64,000 nucleotides of DNA from Sulfurisoma sp. Its GTDB lineage: Bacteria > Pseudomonadota > Gammaproteobacteria > Burkholderiales > Rhodocyclaceae. This document shows positions 8,756 to 16,905 of the stretch, in pieces. The notes under the pieces are model-generated. The model did no database searches. It saw only the letters and a program-made list of their open reading frames with translations, and was not told where the DNA came from. The stretch covers positions 29,705 through 93,704 of the forward strand of contig JAUYFI010000081.1 in the NCBI GenBank assembly GCA_030691075.1, read 5' to 3'. A program made the translations under genes and the position numbers. Within the stretch, counting starts at the first letter, position 1, and every line of letters begins with the position of its first letter.

Positions 8756-9634
8756 ATGCGCCCTCGCGTCTCGCCCTATCTGCTGCTGACCCTGGCCAAC
8801 CTGTTCTGGGCCGGCAACTGGATCGTCGGCCGCGGCATGCGCGCCGAAGTGCCGCCGATCGCGCTGTCGTTCTGGCGCTGGGTGATCGCGCTGGCCTGCC
8901 TGCTGCCGCTGGCCTGGCCGTATCTCAAGCGCGACCGCGCCGTGCTCGCCGCCGGCTGGCGCTGGCTGGCCCTGCTCGGAATTCTCGGCACCTGCCTCTA
9001 CAACGCGCTGACCTACATCGGCCTGCAGCAGACCGAGGCAATCAACGGCCTGCTGCTCAACTCCTTCATCCCTATCGTCATCGTCGCGCTGGCCTGGGCC
9101 ATTCAGGGCAAACGGGTCAGGCCAGTCGAGGCGCTCGGCATCGCGGCCTCGTTCGCCGGCGTGCTCGCCGTCGTCGCCCGCGGCGACCCGCGCAACCTGC
9201 TGCTGCTCACCCTCAATATCGGCGACATCTGGATTCTCGTCTCGGTCGTGGCTTGGGCGGCCTATACCCTGCTGCTGCCGAAACGCCCGGCGGCACACCC
9301 GCTGGCCTTCCTGTTCGTCATCGCACTGATCGGCGTCCTCGCCACCTTGCCCTTCTACCTGCTCGAGATCGCCGGCGGCCGCCATATCCATGCCTCGACC
9401 GGCTCTTTGCTGGCCATCGCCTACGCCGGCATCTTCCCCGCCTTCCTCGGCTTCATTTTCTGGAACAAGGGCGTGGAGCAGGTCGGCGCCTCGAAGGCCG
9501 GCCTGTTCATCCACCTGATGCCGGCCTTCGGCATCCTGCTCGCCGCCGTCTTCCTCGGCGAGGCAATGGCCGCCTTTCATGTCGTTGGCATCTCGCTGAT
9601 TTTCGGCGGCATCTTCCTGACCACGAAGAAATGA
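8756..9634 (+). CDS. EamA/DMT-family transporter
   Basis: 292-aa inner-membrane protein with ten hydrophobic segments arranged as two EamA repeats (NLFWAGNWIVGRGM near residue 15, and the second beginning near GDIWILVSVVAWAAYTLLLP). Family members export amino acids, drugs or metabolites; the substrate cannot be told. It is intact, unlike the EamA remnant at 837-1342, and is not an obvious paralog of it. The stop overlaps the mtfA start (ATGA), so the two are probably translated together. Confidence 0.9.
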   Translation: MRPRVSPYLLLTLANLFWAGNWIVGRGMRAEVPPIALSFWRWVIALACLLPLAWPYLKRDRAVLAAGWRWLALLGILGTCLYNALTYIGLQQTEAINGLLLNSFIPIVIVALAWAIQGKRVRPVEALGIAASFAGVLAVVARGDPRNLLLLTLNIGDIWILVSVVAWAAYTLLLPKRPAAHPLAFLFVIALIGVLATLPFYLLEIAGGRHIHASTGSLLAIAYAGIFPAFLGFIFWNKGVEQVGASKAGLFIHLMPAFGILLAAVFLGEAMAAFHVVGISLIFGGIFLTTKK

Positions 9635-10428
9635 GCGCGACGATCATTCGAGCCCTGCGCGCTTTCCGCGAATGGCGCCACCGCCGCGCGGCCGACAAGA
9701 TCGCCATCGACGATGCGCAGTGGCAGGCCGCCGAATACCCGCTGCCCTTCCTCGACCGCCTGAGCGACAACGAACGCCGCCGCCTGCGCGAACTCGCCCG
9801 CCAGTTCATCGCCGAAAAGGAATGGAGCGGAGCCCGCGGCCTCGAACTCACCGCGCCGATGCAGATTTCCATCGCACTGCAGGCCTGCCTGCCTATTCTT
9901 AACCTTGGTCTAGACGCCTATCGTGGCTGGGTCGGTGTCATCGTCTATCCCGGCGACTTCGTCATCCCGCGCCAGCAGATGGACGAGGCCGGCGTGATGC
10001 ACGAATACGATGATGAAGTGCTTGGTGAAGCATGGGAGGGCGGTCCCGTGCTGGTGTCGTGGTTCGAGAACCTCGACGAGATCGGCGACGTTAATATCGT
10101 TATCCACGAGTTCGCCCACAAGCTCGACATGACTAACGGCGCGGTCGACGGCGTACCGGCACTGGCCGAGGGGATGAGCCGGCGTGAGTGGGTCGCCGCC
10201 TTCGAGCCGGCCTATCTCGATTTCCATCGCCGCGTCGATGCCGGAGAAGACACCGCCATCGATCCCTACGCCGCCGAGCATCCCTCCGAGTTCTTCGCCG
10301 TCGTCAGTGAAGTGTTCTTCGAAGCTCCCGACCTGCTGTGCAACGAGTACCCGGCTGTTTACACCCAGCTTGCCCGCTACTATCTTCAGAACCCGGCGGC
10401 GGCCGGCAATCGCCCGACCATACCGTAG
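9631..10428 (+). CDS. mtfA: MtfA-type zinc-dependent peptidase
   Basis: 265-aa cytoplasmic metallopeptidase of the MtfA/DUF980 family. The zinc motif HEFAHKLDMTNG is intact. Downstream, AAEHPSEFFAVVSEVFFEAP holds the further zinc-ligand Glu region typical of these gluzincins. In E. coli MtfA binds the repressor Mlc and so affects glucose PTS genes. Whether that partnership exists here is unknown. The start is fixed by the ATGA overlap with the EamA gene. A roughly 170-base stretch after the stop contains no recognisable gene or terminator before the convergent copA. Confidence 0.93.
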   Translation: MSATIIRALRAFREWRHRRAADKIAIDDAQWQAAEYPLPFLDRLSDNERRRLRELARQFIAEKEWSGARGLELTAPMQISIALQACLPILNLGLDAYRGWVGVIVYPGDFVIPRQQMDEAGVMHEYDDEVLGEAWEGGPVLVSWFENLDEIGDVNIVIHEFAHKLDMTNGAVDGVPALAEGMSRREWVAAFEPAYLDFHRRVDAGEDTAIDPYAAEHPSEFFAVVSEVFFEAPDLLCNEYPAVYTQLARYYLQNPAAAGNRPTIP

Positions 10429-10597
10429 CGCCACCACCGGTTCGAGCAAATCGGTTCGCTGGCGGCATTCCTTGCCGAATACCCGCGGCAGGTTATCGAG
10501 TGCGGCTATCTGTGTGGGCGAGTTAGCGAAACCAAAATGTCGTCAGCACGAACAACTTGTCACTCGCGGCTTGGGGCTTTGCCTGTATCGGCTGTCC

Positions 10598-13051
10598 CTA
10601 CCTTTGCAGCCGCAGCGAATTGGTGACCACGGAAACGGAACTCATCGCCATCGCCGCCGCCGCGATCATCGGGTTGAGGCGGCCCGCCGCCGCGACGGGA
10701 ATGGCGACGACGTTGTAACCGAGCGCCCAGAACAGGTTCTGGCGGATGATGTTCATGGTGCGGCGCGAGAGGTCGATGCCGGCCGCGACGCGGGCGATGT
10801 CGCCGCCGACCAGCGTGATGTCGGCCGATTCGACCGCGATGTCGGCGCCGCCGCCGATGGCGAAGCCGACGTCGGCGGCGGCCAGCGCCGGCGCGTCGTT
10901 GATGCCGTCGCCGATCATGCCGACTTTGTGTCCATCTTTCTGCAATTCCCGGATGAGTTCGAGCTTGTCCGCCGGCGTGGCGCGAGCGATGACGCGGTCG
11001 ATGCCGACCTCGCGCGCGATGTGGTTGGCCGCCGCTTCGACGTCGCCCGTGGCCATCACGGTCTTCAGGCCCAGCCGGTGCAGCAGCGCGATGGATTCCC
11101 TGGCGCCCTCGCGCGGTCGGTCGGCGATGGCGAACAATCCCGTGCAGGCGCCGGCGATGGCGACGAATACCGGCGTCTTGCCCTGCTCGGCCCAGGCTTG
11201 GGCCTGCGCGAACTGGGCGCTGCAATCGATGCCGGCGGCTTCGAGCAGCGCGGCATTGCCGACGAGAATTTCCTCGCCTTTTTTGCCCTTGCCGCGCGCC
11301 CGCACGCCGCGCCCCGGCCAGGCTTCGAAACCAAGAGTCGGCGCCGGCAACACGCCGCGCGCACGGCACCAGGCCGCGATGGCGCGAGCGAGGAAGTGTT
11401 CGGAATGCGCTTCGACGCCGGCGACCAGAGCGAGCGTATGCGCCTCGCCATCCTTGCCATGACCGGCCACCGCCAGGAAATCGGTGACCACGGGCTTGCC
11501 TTCGGTGATGGTGCCGGTCTTGTCGAACACCAGGGTGTCGAGCTTCGCCGCGGTTTCCAGCGCCTCGCCGTTCCTGATGTAGATGCCGCGCCGCGCCGCC
11601 TGGCCGGTGCCGACCATGATGGCCGTCGGCGTGGCCAGCCCGAGCGCGCAGGGGCAGGCGATCAGCAGCACGGCCACGGCGTGGGACAGCGCGCGCGGCA
11701 GCGGATGGCTGGCGGCGAGCCAGCCGGCGAAGGTCAGTGCGGCGACGCCGCCGACGGCGGGCACGAAGCGCGCCGAAATGCGGTCGACGAGTTTTTGCAC
11801 CGGCAGTTTCGTTCCTTGCGCGTGATCGACCAGCTTGACGATGCCCGAGAGCACGGTGTCACCGCCGACCGCCGTGACGCGCATGACGAAGGCGCCGTTG
11901 CCGTTGAGCGTGCCGCCGACCACCGCGTCGCCCGTGCCCTTGGCCACGGGCAGCGATTCTCCCGTGAGCATGGATTCGTCGAGGCTCGACGCGCCCTCCT
12001 CCACCACGCCGTCGGTCGGCACTTTGTCGCCGGGACGCACGCGCAGCCGGTCGCCAAGTTGCACGGCGTCGATGGCCACGATCTCGTCGCCGGCCGGCGT
12101 GACGCGGATCGCCGTCTCCGGCTGCAACTCGATCAGCTTGCGGATCGCCTCGGACGCCTTGCCCTTGGCGCGCTCTTCCATGTAGCGACCGCCGAGGACG
12201 CACGCAACGATGACGGCGGCCGACTCGAAATAGACGTGGTGGCGCATGCGCGCCACGCCCGGCAGGCTGTAGAAATAAGCGGCGCCGGCGCCCATGGCGA
12301 TCAGGGTGTCCATGTTGGCCTCGCGCTGTTTGGCCAGCGCCCAGGCTTTCTTGAATATCTCGCCGCCGCTGCCGAAGACCACGACGGTGGATAGCGCCAG
12401 TTCCATCAAGCGCAACGCGGGCGAGCGGTGCATCAGCATGCCGGAGATCATCACCGGCGTCGTGAGCCACGCCGACCGGATCAGCCGTTTGCGGGCATCG
12501 GCCAGCCGCGCCTTCTCGCGCTCCACCAGCAGGCGGCGCTGTGTCAGCGTGTCCATCGGCCGCGCCTCGTAACCGAGCTTGCCCACCGCGGCGAACAGTT
12601 CCTCGCGCGGCAGGTGGCCCCTGACCGTCACCGTGCCGGCCGCGAAATTCACCGCTGCCGACTCCACGCGCGGGTCGCGCTGCAAGCGCATCTCGATCAG
12701 CAGCGCGCAGGAAGCGCAGGTCATGCCTTCGACTGCGGCATTGCATTCCTGCGCCGGGCCTTCGGGGATGACCGCCTCGACCGGTGCCGCTGAAAAAGTC
12801 GGCGCTGGCGACACGGCGATATTGCCGATCACCGCATCGACCACGGCCAGCAACCGCTCTTCGGAAAACTGCGTGGAATCGTAATGCAGCGTCACCGAGC
12901 CGATCTCGGGCACGCTCTTCACGTCTTTCACCGCGCCGTGCTTCCTCAACAGGATCTCGAGGATGTAGCAGCGCTCGGGTTGCCTTGCCAGGGCCGGCGA
13001 CACCAGCCGCACACGGCGCGACAGGCGGTGGACAACGTGGAAGTGCTTCAC
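10598..13051 (-). CDS. copA: Cu(I)-type heavy-metal P-type ATPase
   Basis: 817-aa P1B ATPase, last gene of the metal/thiol operon. Domains: an amino-terminal HMA-like fold without CxxC (about 1-78); an HMA domain with MTCASC (Cys 112 and 115); the A-domain TGES (364-367); the CPC motif (466-468); phosphorylation site D510 in DKTGT; the GDGINDAPA hinge; and the final helices with GYNVVAIP and AMSSVSVV, the pair expected of Cu(I) transporters. It would expel Cu(I) from the cytoplasm or supply it to periplasmic oxidase assembly. Oddity: the usually invariant His-Pro of the nucleotide domain reads SEHF (H552, F553). Translation is coupled to the upstream HMA-like gene (ATGA). Confidence 0.92.
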   Translation of the reverse strand: MKHFHVVHRLSRRVRLVSPALARQPERCYILEILLRKHGAVKDVKSVPEIGSVTLHYDSTQFSEERLLAVVDAVIGNIAVSPAPTFSAAPVEAVIPEGPAQECNAAVEGMTCASCALLIEMRLQRDPRVESAAVNFAAGTVTVRGHLPREELFAAVGKLGYEARPMDTLTQRRLLVEREKARLADARKRLIRSAWLTTPVMISGMLMHRSPALRLMELALSTVVVFGSGGEIFKKAWALAKQREANMDTLIAMGAGAAYFYSLPGVARMRHHVYFESAAVIVACVLGGRYMEERAKGKASEAIRKLIELQPETAIRVTPAGDEIVAIDAVQLGDRLRVRPGDKVPTDGVVEEGASSLDESMLTGESLPVAKGTGDAVVGGTLNGNGAFVMRVTAVGGDTVLSGIVKLVDHAQGTKLPVQKLVDRISARFVPAVGGVAALTFAGWLAASHPLPRALSHAVAVLLIACPCALGLATPTAIMVGTGQAARRGIYIRNGEALETAAKLDTLVFDKTGTITEGKPVVTDFLAVAGHGKDGEAHTLALVAGVEAHSEHFLARAIAAWCRARGVLPAPTLGFEAWPGRGVRARGKGKKGEEILVGNAALLEAAGIDCSAQFAQAQAWAEQGKTPVFVAIAGACTGLFAIADRPREGARESIALLHRLGLKTVMATGDVEAAANHIAREVGIDRVIARATPADKLELIRELQKDGHKVGMIGDGINDAPALAAADVGFAIGGGADIAVESADITLVGGDIARVAAGIDLSRRTMNIIRQNLFWALGYNVVAIPVAAAGRLNPMIAAAAMAMSSVSVVTNSLRLQR

Positions 13052-13692
13052 GGCCGAGTTTCGGCTTGCGGTGCGGTTTGCGCTGCCGGCTTGGCGATGG
13101 ACTTGCGGTAGCGCACCAGCAGGAACACCAGATAGAAGGTGGTGAGCCAGGCGTTACCGTACTTGACCGGATCCTTGAGCCAGCGCTGGCTGATCAGTTC
13201 CCAATGCACCCGAATGAGATAGAAGGCGACGAGGTCGTTGAGGAAGTTGATGATCGCCTTCTCGGTCAGCGCATTGGCCAGCACGGGCTGCAACCGGGCC
13301 TGGAGGCTGCCGGCCGGCGCATCGGGGTGGCGCAGGCGCTCCAGACCCGCGCGCAAGCCGGCGAAGGCACGGCGCGCCTTCGCGCCGGCATCGTGCAGTG
13401 TGGCGTCGAGCGCCGCCACGACCGTGCCCGGCGCCGCCGGCAGATCGCCCAGCAGCGCCTTGAGCCCGCGCGCGACGTCGGCAGCAGTGCAGACGTGCGC
13501 ATCGTGGCGCACCACCAACCGCCGCTCGGCCGGTGAGACCGTAACGCGATAAACGCCCGTCACCTCGCGCAGCCCCCGCTCGACCGCCGCGGCGGCGGCC
13601 GGATAACAGATCTCCGTCGGCAGTTCGAGACGCAGGTAGCCGGCCTCGCGGTGGCGGACGACGATGCGGCGCGAGAGGTCGTCGACGTTCAT
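13048..13692 (-). CDS. HMA-like domain protein with carboxyl membrane segment
   Basis: About 214-aa protein that I recognise only by fold resemblance. An amino half resembles a heavy-metal-associated domain ([20 protein letters not shown], then [18 protein letters not shown]) but lacks the CxxC metal site. The carboxyl half has a hydrophobic segment ([16 protein letters not shown]). It resembles the degenerate first domain of the adjacent ATPase and overlaps its start (ATGA), so it is probably an accessory subunit. The ATG at 13692 was preferred because GGCGGAG lies eight bases upstream. ATGs at 13698 and 13776 are alternatives; the last would run through a dispersed repeat. Confidence 0.65.
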   Translation of the reverse strand: MNVDDLSRRIVVRHREAGYLRLELPTEICYPAAAAAVERGLREVTGVYRVTVSPAERRLVVRHDAHVCTAADVARGLKALLGDLPAAPGTVVAALDATLHDAGAKARRAFAGLRAGLERLRHPDAPAGSLQARLQPVLANALTEKAIINFLNDLVAFYLIRVHWELISQRWLKDPVKYGNAWLTTFYLVFLLVRYRKSIAKPAAQTAPQAETRP

Positions 13693-13707
13693 GGCCATGT
13701 CTCCGCC

Positions 13708-13772
13708 GGGCCGCCCCAAGGAGGCATGCGCTCCCCCGTGGGGGGGCAGCGAACGAATGTGAGCGTGGGGGG
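13708..13772. repeat. Dispersed palindromic element, copy A
   Basis: About 65-bp GC-rich repeat with an internal C-run/G-run stem, related to copies at 25027, 25515 and 47811. It lies between the HMA-like gene and the preceding small gene. The sequence GGCCATG occurs on both sides (13693-13699 and 13771-13777), a possible target duplication of 7 bp. On the minus strand it could extend the HMA-like reading frame if translation began at 13776. Confidence 0.8.
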
Positions 13773-13783
13773 CCATGAGTTTT

Positions 13784-14200
13784 CTATGCCTTCGGCGTAT
13801 CGGCCGAAGCGGCTGCCGCGCCCTGCTGCGCCTCCTTCGCCTGCGCCTCGGCCATCAGGTCGTCGAGGTTTTCCTTCTGCTGCAAGACGAAGTCCTTGCC
13901 CATGCCGCTGGCCTTGGACAGCGCGAGGATGATCTCCTTCTCGTACTTGAACAGAAGATAGCCGGCGGCGGCGCCGGCGGCCAGCAAGAGCAGCGGGCTG
14001 CGCAGCAACGTGCTGCCGAACAACCCACCGCCGAGCAGCCCGCGCCCGGCGGCGTAGCCGGTGGCCGCCATCATCGCGCTCTGGGCCACGGGATGCCCCA
14101 CCACGCTCGCGAGGCCAGCGGCGTGGCCGGCGTGGGTAGCATGGGCGGCGGTGGCGCCCATCGCATGCGGCATCTGCTTCAACATCTCTTCGGTCATCAT
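13784..14200 (-). CDS. Small membrane protein with His-rich amino end
   Basis: 138-aa protein of unrecognised family. The amino end is rich in His and Met (HAMGATAAHATHAGHAAG, and GHPVAQSAMM), suggesting metal contact. A glycine-rich stretch and one or two hydrophobic segments (LLRSPLLLLAAGAAAGYLLF) follow, then a charged helix (LQQKENLDDLMAEAQAKEA). A good AGGAG site precedes the ATG. The position between the metal-binding 61-aa protein and the HMA-like protein suggests an accessory role in copper handling. That role is inferred from context alone. Confidence 0.7.
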   Translation of the reverse strand: MMTEEMLKQMPHAMGATAAHATHAGHAAGLASVVGHPVAQSAMMAATGYAAGRGLLGGGLFGSTLLRSPLLLLAAGAAAGYLLFKYEKEIILALSKASGMGKDFVLQQKENLDDLMAEAQAKEAQQGAAAASADTPKA

Positions 14201-14212
14201 GGCGTGCTCCTT

Positions 14213-14398
14213 TCAGGATCGGGTGGGTGAATTTTCCGGCATCCGGGCCGGAATTTCATTGATCTCGTGCAACATCTGGTAAATCCCCAGGCAGCCCTCG
14301 CAGCAGAATTCGAGCGTATTGCCGGATGCGGCCAGCGTGAAAGGCTTCACGCCCACCGGCAGGCTGCACAGGTCGCAGGGCTTCTTCGGGTCGCTCAT
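14213..14398 (-). CDS. Free-standing ATPase-type metal-binding domain protein
   Basis: 61-aa protein with CDLCSLPVG and FCCEGCLGIYQML, the Cys pattern of the putative metal-binding domain (PF12156 type) normally fused to the amino end of FixI/CcoI heavy-metal ATPases. Here it is a separate polypeptide in the same operon as a CopA-type ATPase that lacks this domain. It probably binds Cu or Zn and works with that ATPase in trans (inference). The start overlaps the stop of the TlpA-like gene (ATGA). Confidence 0.8.
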   Translation of the reverse strand: MSDPKKPCDLCSLPVGVKPFTLAASGNTLEFCCEGCLGIYQMLHEINEIPARMPENSPTRS

Positions 14399-14883
14399 TT
14401 GAGCAATTCCAGCGCATGGCGCTCGAAGGTCGCCTCGTCGGCCTCGCCGATCACCTTGCCGCGCACGACGCCTTTCGCATCGACGAAGTAGGTGGTGGGC
14501 AGGCCGACCACGCCGTAGCGCCTCGCAATAGTGGCCTTCTCATCGAGCAGCACCGTGTAGCCAACGCCGATTTTTTTGATGAAGGCCTCGACCGTCTTGC
14601 GATCCTGGCCGGCGTTGATGGCGATCACCTCCAGCCCTTTCGCCTTGTGCCGCCGCCAGACGGCGTCAATGGCCTGCATCTCGCCCTCGCAGAACTTGCA
14701 CCAGTCGGCCCAGAAGCGCACCACCACGGGCTTGCCGGCCCAGGCGGCGGGAAAGTGGGCCGCCATGCCATCGACGCGCACAGTCTGGAAGGTCGGCGCG
14801 ATGTCGCCGGTGTTGAGCCTGGCCGGCGGCTCCCCGCCGCAGGCGGCGAGCAGAAGCACGGCAAGGGCGGCGAGCAATTTCAT
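14395..14883 (-). CDS. TlpA-like thiol-disulfide oxidoreductase lipoprotein
   Basis: 162-aa periplasmic thioredoxin-fold protein. The start MKLLAALAVLLLAACGG gives a signal peptide with a lipobox Cys. The active site is WADWCKFCEGEM, followed by the cis-Pro region VVGLPTTYFVDAKG. It should keep periplasmic thiols reduced, for example Cys ligands of copper-receiving proteins such as the SCO protein encoded upstream. The start overlaps the stop of the membrane protein gene by one base (TGATG), and the stop overlaps the next start, so it is tightly coupled on both sides. Confidence 0.9.
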   Translation of the reverse strand: MKLLAALAVLLLAACGGEPPARLNTGDIAPTFQTVRVDGMAAHFPAAWAGKPVVVRFWADWCKFCEGEMQAIDAVWRRHKAKGLEVIAINAGQDRKTVEAFIKKIGVGYTVLLDEKATIARRYGVVGLPTTYFVDAKGVVRGKVIGEADEATFERHALELLK

Positions 14884-15884
14884 CAGTGGTCGAGCAGTAC
14901 GAGGTTGGAGCGCAGGATCATGGCCGTGGCCACGGCCGCAGTCAACAGGAAGCCGATGCTGGCGATGCTGGCGAGCCGGCGCGAGACATCGGGGACGATA
15001 GCTGTCAGGCTGGCGACACCCGCGAAAGGCCGGATGGCGCCCGCCGCCAAGCCCGCCGCCGTGGCGACGAACAATGGCAGGTAGAGCGCGTAGCCCTGGT
15101 AGCCGTACTCGGGCTTGAGCACGCAGAACGGGCAGTGGTGGTGCGGATGCTCGTAGATGTAGAGCGAGATGAAGGAGAGGATGCCACTGATGCCGGCGGC
15201 GAAGCCCAGCGCGGCGGCGACGGCGACGCCATAGCCGCCGCGACCGTAGGCCCAATGGAAACTGCTCATGCCGATGGCCAGGCCCATCGCGCCGTAGAAC
15301 AGGAGCATGGCCGGAACCGGCTCCAGCGCGGAGGCCTCGGCAACGAGGGTCTTCGAGCCTTCGGAGAACAGGCTGCCGCAGCAGGAGGTGATGACGTCGG
15401 CCTGGAGGTTCACGAAGAACTGCGCCTCGGTCCAGGCGGCAACGGCCAGCAGCGGCGCCAGCAGAAGCAGCAGCGCGTACTTGATGCGCACCAGCGGATA
15501 GTCGCGCGCGCGGCTATCGACATGGTTGATGGCCAGCCACATCGCGGCGAGGAAAAACAGCGCGATCTTGGCGTTCAGCGCCGGGAAGCCGTAGGGATTG
15601 ACGTTGAGCGTGCCCACCGCGCACATGGCGCCGACGAACATGCCGGACATTTTCTCGGCGTTGAAGACGAAGAGCAGCACCGAGGCCAGTTGCGCAACCA
15701 GCACGAAGGCGAGCAGCATCGAGAAAAGATAGGTGCGCCGCTCCAGTTGCAACTGCCGTTCGCTGCCGCTCTTGATGTCCCAGCGGCGGATCACCTCGAA
15801 GGCGAAGGGCGCGATCAAGGCCAGCGCCAGCACGCAGATGGCGGAGGAGAGCAGCAGCGCAATGATGGCGGGTTGAAAAATCAT
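14883..15884 (-). CDS. Unrecognised polytopic membrane protein with His/Cys loop
   Basis: 333-aa inner-membrane protein with about eight or nine hydrophobic segments. I do not recognise the family. Notable features are a membrane-proximal HPHHHCPFCVLK motif near residue 230, and an earlier ITSCCGSLFSEGS segment; both look suited to binding copper or to thiol exchange. It lies between the ABC ATPase and the TlpA-like gene. The ATG at 15884 overlaps the stop of a 30-residue reading (ATGA) and no Shine-Dalgarno site is seen, so it may depend on coupling. A redox or copper channel role is inference. Confidence 0.75.
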   Translation of the reverse strand: MIFQPAIIALLLSSAICVLALALIAPFAFEVIRRWDIKSGSERQLQLERRTYLFSMLLAFVLVAQLASVLLFVFNAEKMSGMFVGAMCAVGTLNVNPYGFPALNAKIALFFLAAMWLAINHVDSRARDYPLVRIKYALLLLLAPLLAVAAWTEAQFFVNLQADVITSCCGSLFSEGSKTLVAEASALEPVPAMLLFYGAMGLAIGMSSFHWAYGRGGYGVAVAAALGFAAGISGILSFISLYIYEHPHHHCPFCVLKPEYGYQGYALYLPLFVATAAGLAAGAIRPFAGVASLTAIVPDVSRRLASIASIGFLLTAAVATAMILRSNLVLLDH

Positions 15885-15973
15885 GAAAGTCGGCGCTGAT
15901 GAAGCAACTGCGCTACAAGGCGGTCGAGCACGAAACGCTCTCCTCGCCGTAGCGGATGGCGGGACGGCGTCAT
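15881..15973 (-). CDS. Possible 30-residue coupled small protein
   Basis: A reading of 30 residues (begins MTPSRHPLRRGERF) fills the whole gap between the ABC ATPase and the membrane protein. It overlaps both with ATGA junctions. The peptide is strongly basic with an amphipathic stretch (VLDRLVAQLLHQRRL). It may be a real small subunit or only a translational bridge carrying ribosomes to the next gene. Part of its 3' end lies in a recurring AAAGTCGGCGCTG sequence. Confidence 0.4.
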   Translation of the reverse strand: MTPSRHPLRRGERFVLDRLVAQLLHQRRLS

Positions 15974-16647
15974 CGGTCGTCCACGATCTGGCCATCGCGC
16001 ATTTCGACCCCGCGATCGACCACGGCGGATTCGGTGACCAGCGGATCGTGACTGGTCAGCAGGATGGTGCGGCCCTCGCCGGCGAGACCTTCGAGGATGG
16101 CCATGAATTCCTTCGCCAGGTGGGTGTCGAGGTTGGCGGTGGGCTCGTCGGCGATCAGCGCCTCGGGGTCGTTGATCAGCGCGCGGCAGATGGCGACGCG
16201 CTGCTGCTCGCCGCCGGAGAGCCATTCGACCTTCGCCTCGCGGCGGTGGCCGAGATTGAGCCGGGCGAGCAAGGCTTCGGCGCGCTCCAGCAGTTCCCTG
16301 CGCGGCTCGCCGGTCGGATAGGCCGGCAGGATGATGTTGTCGAGCGCCGAGAGCCCCTTGATCAGGTTGAACTGCTGGAAGACGAAGCCGAAGGTGCGGC
16401 GGCGGATGTCGGTGAGGAAGCGTTCGGGGAGTCCCGAGATGTCCTCGCCCTTCAGTCGCACCCGCCCCTCGGTCGGCCGCGCCAGGCAACCGACCAGCGT
16501 CAACAGCGTCGTCTTGCCCGATCCGCTGGGGCCACGCAGAGCCGTGACCTTGTTGGCCTCGATGGCGAGGTCGATGCCGTTCAATGCCCAGTACTCGTTG
16601 TGCTGGCCCTGGTTGAAGGCCTTGCGGATGCCGGCGAGCTCGATCAT
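15970..16647 (-). CDS. ABC transporter ATP-binding protein (LolD/MacB type)
   Basis: 225-aa ATPase. Walker A GPSGSGKTTLL, Q-loop FVFQQFNLI, signature LSGGEQQRVAICRAL and Walker B ALIADEPTANLD are intact. It is of the class that drives FtsX/MacB/LolCE permeases by mechanotransmission. The start at 16647 gives MIELAGIRKAF with GGAG eight bases upstream. The permease gene lies immediately upstream after a 258-base gap. Together they probably form a homodimeric-type exporter or lipoprotein-related machine; the substrate is unknown. Confidence 0.93.
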   Translation of the reverse strand: MIELAGIRKAFNQGQHNEYWALNGIDLAIEANKVTALRGPSGSGKTTLLTLVGCLARPTEGRVRLKGEDISGLPERFLTDIRRRTFGFVFQQFNLIKGLSALDNIILPAYPTGEPRRELLERAEALLARLNLGHRREAKVEWLSGGEQQRVAICRALINDPEALIADEPTANLDTHLAKEFMAILEGLAGEGRTILLTSHDPLVTESAVVDRGVEMRDGQIVDDR

Positions 16648-16905
16648 ATCGTTTGCTCCATGGCGCCGTGCGCTGCACACGACGGATGAAGCGCCTTGTT
16701 CGTTGGGGGTGCGGAGCGCGCCCCTGGCCAGACACGCCCGCGCATCGCGACGGCCAAACACCCACGGTGTTTCCCGATCGGGCCGGTGGGGTACTCTGCG
16801 CAGCGAAGTAAAGAAGGAGGCGGCGGCCGCAGGCCGACGCCGGATGACATGAGCAGCGCAGAGCACCCCGCCGGCTCGATCGCGCACCAAACGTCGAGTT
16901 TCATC
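16648..16905. other. Gene-free region inside the metal operon
   Basis: 258 bases between the ABC permease and ATPase genes with no credible gene on either strand. It is rich in G/C inverted repeats (for example around GGCGGCGGCCGCAGGCC at about 16820-16837). It reads like a repetitive intergenic element rather than leader sequence. Only one copy is present in this window, so a repeat identity cannot be shown. Such a long gap is unusual in an otherwise overlapping operon. Confidence 0.5.
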
